This document shows, piece by piece, positions 10,943 through 23,825 of a DNA stretch of 60,000 nucleotides; the stretch's first letter is position 1; the number at the start of each line of letters is the position of its first letter. Below the pieces are notes generated by a model. That model did no database searches and had not been told where the DNA came from. It saw only the letters and a list, made by a program, of their open reading frames with translations. Source of the DNA: Tubiluchus corallicola (Eukaryota; Priapulida; Priapulimorpha; Priapulimorphida; Tubiluchidae); assembly GCA_030141605.1 (NCBI GenBank), contig JAQGDQ010000026.1, positions 64,001 to 124,000 of the forward strand. Reading direction: 5' to 3'. The translations under genes and the position numbers were made by a program.

Positions 10943-11059
10943 ACCCCTCCCAAAAGTTGTATGCTAGTTGTGTAATGCATGTTTAATAAACCAACACCCT
11001 TGCTTTAAAGTTGAATGATATGTACAATAATGAATTACTGGCAAAGGCAAGAATTGGAA
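10930..11059 (+). repeat. Dispersed repeat copy B behind the LINE fragment
   Basis: Second copy of the repeat at 8728-8905, sharing atgtttaataaacca and gcaaaggcaagaattgga in the same order. Its position about 230 bp behind the LINE ORF suggests it is the LINE 3' UTR. Confidence 0.6.
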
Positions 11060-11558
11060 GGCCTTTCTGTTTAGATGGGGATGGTTCAATAGGATAGAAT
11101 TTGCGGATGTGTCACAAAGTTAGAAACCTTGGAACATTGGTATGTTGCATTTTTTATGAAATGAAAAAGGAATGGTTGTTTGGAAGGATGATTCAGATGA
11201 AGAGTGTGCAAGTTAGTTGTTGTTTCAAAATATTGATCGTGACAAAAAGTTTCTTAACGACGTAATTAAAAGACGACGAGATTGGAGTGAAGAGTAGGTT
11301 TAAATTTTTTATTTTATTTCCTTTTTCAACCGATTGGCGGCTTTGACTGCTGAGTGTGTGTGTCGTCCATAATGTCGATCAATAAAACGAATTGAGTAGC
11401 TCCCTCCGTCGTGTTGGCAAACTCGTCATAGTTTTTGCTTTTTATTTAGAATAATTTTGTAATGTTATTAGCTTTGATCAAAGCCATTAAATTGTTTTAA
11501 GTGGTCAGAAAAGTTTAGATTTAATATTTGTTTCACATATTCACTGTATTAGTTTGTT

Positions 11559-14500
11559 ATGGCAAACAAGGGGCCAGCTTACGGTTTAAGCAGGGAGTGT
11601 CAACTCAAGGTAATGTGATAAATTAATAAAATTAATGTTGCTCACATGAAGTGTGAGCAAAGCGGTTGTTTCACATCGGTGGTCTCCCGCGTGGGAGGCA
11701 CTTGTTTAGAAAGAGCTACGCAGAGTATCACTGTAAACAGAAAATATTTCATCAGTTTAAGTACATTTATATCCGTTCTAACCTAGGTTGAGAAATACTC
11801 GCTAATAGTAATACTAGAACACACCTTGTAACAACACACCTATCAAGTCTTACGTTTAATGTGAGATTATCAATTCATGCTCTCACACATTATCGTGGTA
11901 AACTCGCGCTTTTTCAACTTCTGCGGGGAAATTACGAAAAAATTGGCTTTCTAACCTTATTAACATGCAATGTTCTCGTTTATTTTCATTACCTTCAGGT
12001 GTTACAGTGTTTAACTTGCTATAGTGCAATAAAACAAAATTTAAAACCACAACTCTCATAAAACCATTTATTCCCCTTATCACCAAGAGATATTTTACTG
12101 ATTAACGATATTTTGTAGGACGATTGATAGAACAACGATGAAGATGATGCGATTTTAGCCACAGATTTAGATATACCCACCCTAGGCAGGGGCAGATATA
12201 TTTAAACCTAGGTCTTTTTATATCGTAGTCTGCTGTTGATTGGTGTATTTTCTTTTATTAACTTTCAATGAATCAAGTCTTGCGTGCCGTGAAACGATAG
12301 CGCCGCAGTCTGTTTAGTAAGCCAATGCTGAATTATTGAAGCATGTCAACAAGGAAAAATAATTAAATTAACAATTAAAGAACAAGATGTAAGTTAGAAA
12401 ATTTCATTTTCATAACACGAAATTTTACTAAATTATCACTAAATTACTGAGATTTAGAGGTAAGAATTCCCTGACGTTGCCTTGTCGGTTCCTAGCCCCC
12501 ACTGCACTCCCAAGCCCCCTAGCTGTTTTGTCTGTGGTTTCACTCATTGGTACTTCTGCAATGTGACAGCTATGGTAACAAATACTAATTATTACTGAGC
12601 ATACCCAAGGGCTGAATTTTCAATGTTCCCAGTAAAGGAACAATAATTAGAGGAGTCTTATTATATCTTTTTTACAATGCCTTTGCAATTCATTTCTTGC
12701 TGTATTATGAAATTTGTAGATCGGACACTAGATATGTGTTACAAAAATTTTCCCAAATAAAGGGTAGTCTTACAGCAACATTTGCAAAGTTAATATTTGA
12801 ATAAATTAAGCTAACCATGAGTCATTGTAGTATTGTTCGTGAAATTAGTAAACAGTCAAGAATTTGTTTGAGCTTTGACTTGTAGACCTTGATCTGCTAA
12901 CCATCTTCAAATCTGTTCTAAACATGTACTTAATAGCTGAAATTAAAATATCTGCTCTCAAAGTAGATAAGCACAACAAATTGTCTGTGTCAAAGCTGAA
13001 GTAGAAATTCTTAGTCAGTCTTCATACTGACCATTTTTCATCCAAGGGCTAGAAAAGGATAGACTTTGTCTTTTTTGTATATACGTAAGCAACTAAAAAC
13101 ACGTCTTTTGGAAAGTACACAGTTAAAAATTTATTGCTTGATATTTGTTTTTGTGTCAAAAAATATTTTTCATTCAGTCATGATATTAAAAGATGTTTGA
13201 AAGACATTGTAAATTAAACACAAGTAGTATTTTGCAAGCAAAAAAATAAAAATTACAAGACATTATGTAAAATAATATTCAAGTCTTTCTTATAGTGCTA
13301 CTAACACGGACTGACTAAGGTAAAAATCATTTTAAACAAATATATAAGGTTCACGAGAGATATTTATGTAAAGAATAAAGCATATCTTGTTGTGGTAGAA
13401 TCCTGGGTGTAACGATACGCGATACGTATTAATAATAACATCGTGATACGATATGTATCACAATGCACTTGGGTAAATGTTTGCAGGCTTTTTTATAAAA
13501 AAAAATATTAAGCTGTTGAAAATAAATCCTAAAAAATATTTATCGTTCAACAATTATTGGATTACTAAAATAACTCGACAAACTGTTTGATTTTTGTTGA
13601 TGACATATGTTTTGTTTGCATCATAAGCCACCAGAAAAGCAAAACGTTTTAGTAGCTCAGCTTTAAAGATGCTCATACATTTTCTGGTACACTTTTGCCA
13701 CTTCTTAAGTTTGTATGCAAAATATAATTAGCTAGATACATTCTATTATAAACACATTGTGATTTCAACTGATTTGGTTAAATTGTACGCAAGTACAATA
13801 AATATGTAGCAGCAGGTTGAATTGTTGTGCATTGTTTGTAATAGTGTATTTGTAATATTACTGCTGAATTTCTCAAGTAATTGTTTTGTTACTATTACCA
13901 TTTATCATATATGTGTTACATATACATTGTACAGTGGTTTGTAGCAGAGTTATTACAAAATGAATTCTATTGAACGTACAATGTACACATATTGATGATT
14001 AAGTGTAGTTACTTAAATATTTGCAAAGCTACAAACTTCTGTGATCATTGCGCTTTACAGCAGTTTTAGTACATCTGTTTGTCTTTCTTTGGGATACGAC
14101 TTACACTTGCTTTGTTTACTTAATGTTAGGCAAAGGTAGTATCACTGATATATATGCTTTTGTGCATGTAAGATTAATTGGTTGGTCATCTAACCATTGA
14201 CCAGTACAGTGTTCTTTTGCACATTCTATTGCACTGTTATTAGTACTAGATTTTATAAATGTTTATTTTGTTTTATTTGAGTATCTCATGTATGCTTAGT
14301 GGAGTTAGATATATCTTGTGTGATTCCCAGACTATGGTTTTAATTCTAAAAAAACACAATTCTTGAACTTTGCTACAAGATACGTAACAATATTGAAAAT
14401 GCCATTCAAAATGTTGTTCAAAATGACCTATGAAAATAATTCATTTTAATTTGTGCTAAAGAATTATCTCCTCGTGAACCTGGTAATAAGGACGTTAAAT

Positions 14501-17500
14501 GGTCAGAGATCTTCTTTTCTCTGTCAAATTTCAGATTTGCGGGGTTTATATTTTTATGTCGATTTGATGCAGCAATCTGTCTTGCCATTTTCGCTTTTGC
14601 AAACATGCATAAAAGATTCATGCAGTTGGAAAATTGTACCAAACAGTCACATAATCACTGTTCAAGGACCATTAATTAAGTCACACTTTGGAAATTATTG
14701 CACTATATGTTAATAAACTTATTTTTATAGCACACTTGTTTTCATAAAAAATTCTGTTATTATAGACCAATGCCAAATTCGAGCTTAAACTAGCACTGGA
14801 GGCACTTCAATGGATAGAAGAGGTAACAGGCAGACCATTAGAACCACCTCGAGGAGAATTTAAAGATCAGTTTGATGTCCAAGACGTGTTAAAAGACGGA
14901 GTAGTATTATGCGAGTAAGTGGTAATTTTAGTTTCTGCATTGGAATGTAGGCAGTTTTCTTTAAATTGCTTGAAACAGCCTGTTACCTTATTTTTCACAA
15001 GAAATTGGACAATATTTTATTTATAATATTCAAGTCTGCTTAAGCCATATTTATAGTATCCAAGGAAATCTGAAGTATGAGCAGGGGTGTTCGCTACGAT
15101 CCCGAACTTTTTCCAAATTCAGAACCCCTAATAGTTTTTCGTCCAAGATTTTAGGCACCTAAATACCACATTAGACAAACACACAAATAATTTATATATT
15201 CTTAACTTCAAGATTACTTACTTCAAATGACTAATTAGTCTGACAGTTATTGAAATTTTGAAGCCATACTGACTGAAATGAAACATGAAAAGCTTAGAAC
15301 AACTGCTGTATATTGACAAAACCATTTGAATGTACGAATGGGTGAATCATGTCACAGTTATCAAAATATTAGCCGGGTGGAGCCAAAATTGTGAAATTTC
15401 ATTGCAATTCTCTTATCTTAGTTTGCTGATAATTATAATTATGATTGGAGGCTGGGTCCGTACCTGAAGCCTGATCCTGACCATTTATCCCAAATCCTGA
15501 AAAATCCTGGCCTTGAGCTCATTTAACACCCTGAAACCCTGATTCCGAACCACTGATCCCAATATGAGCCTCGATCCCGTCCCAAACCTCGAACAGCCTT
15601 AAGTATGAGTTAAGCATGAGATGACTTAGATGACTTCACAAAGTGTGACTATAGTGTATATAAACTTTCGAATCGTGATTTGATGTGAACAAGGATTATC
15701 AGTTAGCCAATACCATCCATTTGTTTATTAAGAGATTTTTGTTGTTGTGATTACCTAAATATATATTAGTTTCTCTAGTTATTTCAAGGCAAAAAAGATT
15801 CGTAGTTAGTAACTGAATGTTGCCTTGAGTGAGCTGTGTGAATCGGTAACTATTGTGCTGAACATACCAGTAGTGGGTTACTTGCATTTCACAGACATTT
15901 TCATACTTGTCGTAACTCATTATTAGTTATTCAGTAGTACTTTGATTATCTGAACAGTAATTATCCAAACAGTCAAATAGCCGCACCTGCTTTGTTTCTT
16001 CCTAATATATTATTAATACTTAATTTTAGATATTTCCACTCTATTTCTTTAAAGCAGGGATTTCACGAAGCTCTATCAGAACCTGAACTTCGAAACCAAA
16101 TCCAGATCGGAGCCTTTACTCGATTCAATTCGCTGAAATTCTGTGATACTTTTGATCTGACCCGATTCGGCAGAATTTGAAGATCCGATTTAAAAAAAAT
16201 TGATTTAGCTTCGGCTGGGAGGCAATTCGGTAGCACTTTATTGCAGAAGCAATTATGCACTCTTTTACCTTTGAATTTTGCAGCAAAATTACTTAAATTG
16301 CTGCCTTTTTATCCTACTTGACATAAGTTGATTTCACCATATTCAGCTTCAGCACATCTCCAGCTTGTGAAAAAAATAGTTAAAAACTAGAGATTCGGTT
16401 TCAAAAATTATTTTAAGTTGAGATTGTGATTTGATCCAAATGCAAAACTTATTTTAAACTGCAATTTTGGATTTGCTCTGGATTACAAAAAAGGAGATTC
16501 TGTTCAGATTTGATCCGGTAATTTCAGACTCATGACATAGTTTAAAGTTTTGGATTTTTTATGTTCAGATATAAAGTACGCACCATTTTTTAATGCTTGT
16601 TCTTTCTTGTTAAGAGTTGTCATGTTGTTTGGAATAGTTTACTGTTACCAAGTGTCGTCGACTGTTATTGAACTTGGTAGTGCACTGCAAAGGACCTTTA
16701 AGTCAAAGCCACATGCACATTGTATCTGAATCATCTAAAATATTACAACAGTAGCGAAAATGACATGTTGCAACATTTTTTTTAAGTATAAATGATAAAC
16801 AAAACACTCATGCAGTCTGCAGATTGGCATAATTTTATATCAAGTTTCTTTTGATTTTTCAGATTGATGAACACTTTATTTCCTAATACTATTAAGAAAG
16901 TTAATACGTCAAAACTCGCATTTAAACAGGTAAGTCTATATCTTTTTGCAGAAATAAAAAATATCCCATTTTACAATTTCTAATTGCATCATGCCACTGT
17001 GTTGATTTCTCTTATGTGAAAGCTTAGATTCTGCTATGATACTATGTTAAACAATTCATTTTAGTTCATATCATTGGGCATTTTACTGAATCTACATTGA
17101 CCGTTTAAAAAAAGAAACCCTGTATGGTGATAAATTTTCATATTTAATTAAATGCGAGCTGTTTTAGCAAATTAGAAATTAAAATTAAAATTTGGCTAAG
17201 CTTTGGGTCGTGTTTTGCATATTTTGTTAAAAAGCTAGCTAAGCTGTTGTGCCTTGTTTTTGGTATCAAATTTACTATGTCTAAACATCATGTTGTGATA
17301 TTGGGCATTATGAATTCACAGTACTACTTAATCTGTTACAGAGAGAAAATATTGAGATGTTTATAAAAGCCTGTCAATCACGTGGGATGAAAGATGTAGA
17401 TACCTTCCAAACTGATGATCTGTACGAGTGCAAATCTATGTACACGGTATGTTATCTTTAATTTATTTATTTATTCTTACCTAAACTATACGGAAACGTT

Positions 17501-18495
17501 TGGTACAAAAGTAACCATTTTGATAGATTTATTCCAATTAATATTTTTTCGCTCAAAAATTACATCCGTGAATTTTGTTTAAAAAGTAAATAATCAATTC
17601 AGTTTAGTTGGATGTTTGTATACTTAAAATGATTATGTCTGTAGGTGTGAAAAGGATTTAGGTGACTGAAAAAGAATATTTTATTTTATGGTGTGAAGAA
17701 TAGGTAAGTTTTCGTAGTGTGCACCAAGCAACCAGAGCTAAGCAATGCCTGGCCTGATTACTAAATAAATGGGTTCTCCCCAAGGACACTTTCAACTGCC
17801 TTACTGCCTCTGGCTACTTTTTCTTGTTGATGGAGAGTACATGAATGTGACTGAGATGCCACTTCCGATTAAGTGTCATCTTAAAGGATTGTCCTGGATA
17901 AATAGACTGTCTCATTTAGTGCTTGGCACTGCTTACAGTGTGCGGAACTATATAAAAATACAGAAATAGTTTTACTTTAAGATTAATAAACTTTTTTCTG
18001 AGAAATTCTCTATTTTATATTTTTATTTACTTGGAAAAATACTGTATTAAAGGTGATTAACTGTCTGCGGCATTTCCATTGCATGTTATTTATTTACAGG
18101 AATCTCTTCCTAATAAATGAATTTGTTTACCATTTTCCCACTTAGAAACACCATATGTTAAATATTTTGCCAACAGGTGGCACTGCTTTAACAAATGAAA
18201 GAACTGGAAATTCTACTTGTTCTGGTGATAGTGTTGGTGATGACAGTGGTGATCGTTATGCTTGCTTTTTACCTTTCTTTAGGTTGTGAATTGTATTCAT
18301 GCATTGGGTTCAGTGGCCAGAAAATCTGGATTTAATGGACCAACAATTGGAGTCAAGTACGCAGATCAAAATGTACGCAGCTTCACTGAGGAACAGATAG
18401 TAGCCGGGCGTCAGGTGACGTCACTTCAGTATGGTACAAACAAGGGAGCATCACAAGCTGGAATGACACCTTCGGGCATGACCCGACATATGTGA
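11559..18495 (+). CDS. TAGLN: Transgelin-like (SM22/calponin family) actin-binding protein
   Basis: Five exons join in phase: 11559-11609, 14766-14914, 16863-16929, 17342-17446 and 18283-18495, giving 194 residues against about 200 for vertebrate transgelins. All introns are GT-AG. Exon 1 encodes MANKGPAYGLSRECQLK, almost the vertebrate start. Residues about 20-140 form one calponin-homology domain (ALQWIEEVTGRPL, LKDGVVLCELMNTLFP, FKQRENIEMFIKAC, DLYECKSMYTVVNCIHALG). Residues 169-193 are a single calponin-like repeat (SLQYGTNKGASQAGM). One CH domain plus one repeat is the transgelin layout; calponins usually carry three repeats. The protein should bind and bundle actin filaments in the cytoplasm, often in muscle. 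The start codon is clear from homology. Possible poly(A) signals are at 19399-19404 and 20619-20624. TAGLN, TAGLN2 or TAGLN3 orthology cannot be decided. Confidence 0.95.
11610..14765 (+). other. Transgelin intron 1
   Basis: A 3.2-kb GT-AG intron separating the 17-codon first exon from the CH domain exons. It holds no gene. It contains the self-complementary stretch at about 13408-13465, listed separately. Such a first intron is a natural place for muscle enhancers, but I found no clean CArG box. Confidence 0.75.
13408..13465. repeat. Clustered CGATAC palindromes, possible DNA-transposon remnant
   Basis: The stretch gtgtaacgatacgcgatacg and, about 20 bp on, cgtgatacgatatgtatcac contain repeated, self-complementary GATACG/CGTATC units. 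Similar strings occur near the ends of some animal hAT-type elements. No second terminus or target duplication was identified. Confidence 0.35.
15090..16560. other. Transgelin intron 2 with degenerate repeated sequence
   Basis: Inside intron 2, about 15460-15600 is a run of recurring aatcctga, gatcctgacc and gatccc units, and 16060-16540 repeats gatccg/gattcg units. These look like old, diverged repeats. No reading frame here is supported, and the exons on either side join in phase without it. Confidence 0.4.
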
Positions 18496-19895
18496 GAAAG
18501 TGGCACTTTTGCTTGATTTACGGTGCTTGATTTACTGAGCGCATTCCGCTAGAGAGTATTTTTCAATCATGTTGTAAACTTTCTGCGTTTAACATCATCT
18601 AGTTTTTTAGACACTTTTACATTACATTTCTAAATCACACATTCCGTAACCTTTTGATGCCATACTTTATGTAAAGCTCTATCTTATACCTATTTTTAGG
18701 CCTCATTGTTAATATACTTTTACTTAAATTTAGATAAGTTACCAAAACATTCCTAAAAAGTATTAGTATTAAAATGGTAATTGCCCAATGCGGCAAGCCT
18801 ATTAATATCTTTGTCTTTCAAAAAGTTGGTAATCGTTTGAAAAACCAAAACACAATTGGGGGCCTGATTATTTTTATTGTTCAAGTACAATTATGTTTGT
18901 TAGAAAAGTCAATAAGTTTTCGTGGCCTGTTTATATATGTTTTGTTATTTTAGTTGATGGAAACGTCTTCTTTCTAATCGTGGTACATTTAAAATTATTC
19001 TAATTAGACAATGTAGACTTGTTTAAGATCTCTTAGTTATGTATATAATGTTGATTGCCATAAAAAATGCAAAACAGGCCTGTTAGAAATCTAGTTTTTT
19101 AAAACAAACTTTTTACAAAAGCAGTTAATGAAGGAAATAAATCGATTGTCGTGTCGTACTGTCGTGCTATACGATTCAAATGCATTTTAAATTCAGTTTG
19201 TAGATGATCACTGAAATATTTTTCATGAGTGTACATCTGCATTGAATGAACCTCTTAAAAACTGCAAGGCCAATAAAAAAATTTATTGATTTTAAATCAT
19301 TGTCACAAGAATTTTCAAATGTTGATAGCCAGTACAATGGTTTCAAATTATTAGTTTATAGTCGTGCATGTGTCATCTCATAAACTTAGTCTTTGTCAAA
19401 TAAAAAGTGTTTCAGAGTGAAATTGGTTAACCAGAATTCATTGTGTGTCGCAACTCTTGAACTTCTCATTCTTGCTAATATGTAATCTTGTACTAATATT
19501 AATGACACTAGAATTAGTTACGTATTTGCTGTAATAACCTATTTTTGGCATTTTAAGTGCATAATCTTTTTGCTTTACTATGCTTGTTATCAATAATACT
19601 ATGTTTGATAATACTTCATTTCAGCAAACTATAGTTACTAATTGTTGAATTTTATATCTTGTTAACTTTTGATATAAAGGAATTTTATAGATCGTTTTAA
19701 AATGGTTGTGCCATGTTAATTGCAGTCTAGTGATTTTATATTCTGTTGATTATTAACTGCACAAACTTGTCATTTTATTTTAAATAATTGTAATTAACAG
19801 CACAGCACATGGATTAGTTAGGTTGATAATGTAATTAATTCTAGGTAGCTTTGCACATCGTCACCTTCCTGGGTGTCGCACTTGCACAGTATATA

Positions 19896-20206
19896 TTAGG
19901 GCTGGCCGTCTGTTGAGAAAAATCAGAATAAATCGAACTTGTAGAATTTTTATGCAGTGTATTTGAACAAAATACAAGTGAATCAATTTAAAATAGACTT
20001 TTGAATCTTGGTACACAAGGTCTACACGCAAATTAAAAACACGATGAGCATTAACTAGTAAAAAACTTTATTTGTATTAATTTTTTGTTTTGAAAAAGAG
20101 TGTTATTTTACCCGTCCCCATAAGCATAAAGCACATGGGAGTATTTTTTTATAATTAGAAAGTTCTGTGTAAACCTGAATTTGTTCAAAATCAATGGCCA
20201 GCCTTA
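19896..20206. mobile_element. Candidate MITE with TTAGGGCTGGCC ends
   Basis: Starts ttagggctggccgt and ends atggccagcctta, an inverted match of about 12 bp with mismatches, 311 bp apart. The interior is AT-rich and non-coding. Ends resemble those of the element at 9279-9378. No target-site duplication was found. Confidence 0.4.
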
Positions 20207-21727
20207 GTAGGTAATATCCCACTTGACTTGGTGCCAAGGACTTCCAATGGGAATGTGTTTGATTTGATGCTTTATACTAGTGTACAGTTTATGTTCATGA
20301 ACTTTTTTGAAGCATTTATTTTTCTAGATTTTTTAATTTGGTTATAATTAGCTTATATTCTGGCCAGTACTAACTATTGTAAATGTAGAAATGGTGTAAA
20401 ATGTTTGCTACCATGATACCATTTCAATACCGCATGAGAAATTGAAGTTTTCATAGAAATAGTAATTAACCTTTATTATGCAATTTTCAATAATTAGTAA
20501 AATGGAAATTGAAAAGTTGTGATAACTTCTACAGATTTATTTACATAATGTTATAACAGTTTACGCAGTGTCAGGATCACTTCATTCACTTGTCAGTATA
20601 AACTGATGCAATAGTTCCAATAAACTTTTTTCTTTTTTTAAATGAATGCTTTTCACTAATTGTATGTTTTGCTAATCCTCTAAAAAATTGGCACCTTCAC
20701 ATTAGAGCCTAACTTTCTATTAATTATTGACTATTACGGAGTTGACATTCTTGTTGCAAACATATAACATACAATTTTTTTATCATCAGCACATGAAGAC
20801 ACATATGGTCAACACTTTAAGAGAACTTGTGCAGTGTTAATTTGATAAATGTCATGAACGAACGCAAAAAAATAATTTAAAGGAAAAAATGATAATGAAC
20901 ACGGGTGTAAGAAAATGGATGAGAGATTGATGAGAATGATATATGCATGATTTTCAAAATTGAGATGCTATCGAAGTGGGATTGGCATGCAAAAGTCAAG
21001 AATATGGCTAAGTTTATGAAAACGTGTAACTAGATGCAGGTATTTCTGTATATCACTAATTTTATAATTACTATATTATAATTTATATGTTTAGATATGA
21101 TTAGCCTGTGTAATTACATAGTAATATCAATATCTACGGATTCGACATTCTTGTTAACTAGCGCCACCTTTTCTAAGCTGTATGCCAAGCCGTTCACATA
21201 ACAGTGTAGTTTTAATTTGGCCAAGCTTTGAAGACCTTGCATTTGTGACTGAATGTTGGTGTCGCCGCAGGCCAATACAAAACGATTTGATGCGGTGAAA
21301 TGGATATTACTTCTGCCATGTAGCACAAAGAAGGAAATTATTATTAACAGATGACAAAAACAAAGTTGACAACAATGCTACAACCTGATGAAGCCGTATT
21401 ATGATGTATAGATTGACGCAATCTTACACGAATAGAGGAACATTTCCCGCTGAGCTGAGGAGCACACGTCTCTGATTGCACTGCTCATTATATCCTACTC
21501 TTGTACGCCTCCAGCCAACTGGCTCGAATCAAATCTAGCTACCTGCCCTATTCAACTGCGATTACCCAAAAGGGGGCTGCTATTACATATCCGGTGAGCT
21601 AAGCGATAATTATCCCGGTTTAATTTCTTCTTGCACAACCTTCACAGATGTCAACGCGCCATCAGCAGCAGGGTGCTGAGCAATTTTGCGGCGCGGCTCC
21701 AGGAAAACGACAGTTCAACATTACTTA

Positions 21728-21730
<3 letters not shown>

Positions 21731-21785
<55 letters not shown>
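21731..21785. repeat. (AT)n microsatellite
   Basis: About 55 bp of alternating TA broken by one gtatat. Confidence 0.95.
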
Positions 21786-23500
21786 CGCCATTCATTTCAA
21801 TGAGAAAGCACAAATCCCAGTGCGTAGTTTAGGATCTAAGTTACGTCGAAAAAACAAGATTGTTGTGAGGTTATCTTATTGTCACAGCCGTGGGACGACC
21901 CATTAAACTTGTTAAATGTTTAGGCCAAAAGTACTGTAAAATATTTTACTAGATAAAAATGCGTTGCTACAATATTTCAGTAACAACGGATGGATAAAAT
22001 TGGAAAATTTAAAAAAAAAACTGTTAGACACCTGCCTCTAACTTACAGTTTTAAGATCATGTTAATCGCTTTGCAGCTCACTCCAAAAAAGAGAGTAACA
22101 ACATTAAAAGAGGCGTCAATAACATCGCACAGGAAGCGGCAGAGGGCACGCGTATCTTTAAAAGACGCTTCAATTTCTTAGTTTTACAATATCACTTCTT
22201 AGTTTTGCAATATGGCTATACTCTAATCCCTCTTCTCTCTACCTGTTTTTATCACGGAGTTGATTTTTCGAGCATTAGCTTGGCGCCACGGCGAAATTGA
22301 ACGGGAGGGAGGAAACTACTAATCCGTTCTAAAAACCAGGTATCGCTCTTAATAATCTTAAGATGAGATGAGCAAAACCATGATAGGGGGCGTATAGTCT
22401 TTGCGCGGCATTACTTTAGCGTATAGGAGCAAGCCCTAACTATAGGAGTTACATGGATTAAATAGAGTATATTTATGTTTTCGCAATATCACTATATCAA
22501 ACATAATCAAATGATGGTTATCAATAAATTAGCAACGATTTGTCGGCTCACTGGCATAAAGCGTTGCTTCCTTCCAAAACGAGACAATTTGATCCGCGAA
22601 CACGTCAAGTGCCATCTTGAAACTGCAAGTTAATCGGCTAAGAGGGATTAGATTGAATAAAGCCAACTAACCGCTGCGTGCTGAAGTGCCGATTATCAGA
22701 TTTATCCAGGGTTAAACGCAGGGAGTTGTTCTATTGATTGCCGAGCAAAGAAATTTGAAAAAAGACTTCTAAAAACATTAATTAGCCATGTAACCGGGTA
22801 TTAAAGTGTCAGCCTGGAACACCGCAAAATACGATAAAAATTGGTGAAAATTACTCTAAATTTAAATTCTGGAAAAGTTGTAAATTGCACTTTGGATACT
22901 GAACGAATAAACAATCATGAGACATGAATTATGAAAAGGCAAAAATAATCTTTGTGGATGTAGTTCTAACATTTTTAAAATTAGATAATTTACCAATTCA
23001 CAGCTTCAACACGAATTATTCTCCTATTTTATGACTTCTTCTTAATACATTTAATTCATAACTTTAAAGCAAAAATTAACCTTCATGGAAGCGGATCTAA
23101 CAATTCTTTAATAAAATTTAAATTCCCAATTTATTTTTGGGGTTTCTCTTTTCATTTAATAATGAATCCTTGTTATCTCTTTATGAATCCTTCTCAACCA
23201 ACGGCTTTTTATGCAGCTGGACACAGCATAAACCGGTACTGGCTTTTAACGGCATAGTTTACTTACTATATTGAAGGTTGCGCCAGAGCTGGAATCTAGC
23301 TTATTATGAAATCTAATTCTCTAAGATGAAAGACCGAAGTGGCCAGGGTATCTCAGCCATATTCGGATAGATAGGTATATTTTTTCAACAAGAGAAAGAA
23401 CCAGAGTGCTGGCAGTTGGAGGCGATTATCTATCTATTTACAATTAAAGCAGACCTAGAGTTATATTCAACTTTGGTTATTAATCGCTCACTATAACCAT

Positions 23501-23825
23501 CAGGGCCGGATTATAACATTCTGGGGCTCCTCGCCTAATGAAATTATGGTGCCTCTCAGACGAATGCAAAGGCCCTTTACATCAAACAAGAGGCCAAAAA
23601 CAGGAGCCACTTTCTTTAAATTTGGGTTTTTAGACTTCTGGGCATCCGTTTTTAACGTTGAAATTTTATTTTAAGTTAAATGAAACATTCAGCAATGCAA
23701 AATATTAAAATATTATACTCATTTTTCAGAAAAAAATTATATTTGAAAATCTTTTAGCGGGTCCCCTCAAGTTTCAGGGGCCCTAGGCGGCGGCATATAT
23801 TAGCTTACATGGTAATGTGGCCCTG
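23501..23825. mobile_element. hAT-like non-autonomous DNA transposon
   Basis: Starts cagggccggattata and ends ggtaatgtggccctg, so the ends are inverted copies sharing CAGGGCC and then a TTA block. Just inside are ggggctcctcgcctaatg and, at the other end, ggggccctaggcggcgg, the arrangement typical of small hAT elements with CAGGGCC ends. Flanking 8-mers ataaccat and acgaccac match at 5 of 8 positions, consistent with a decayed 8-bp target duplication. There is no transposase frame. Confidence 0.7.

Noticed and set aside
17769-17969. 66-codon plus-strand frame in transgelin intron 4
   Set aside because: Exons on both sides join in phase without it, and it shows no CH-domain or calponin similarity.
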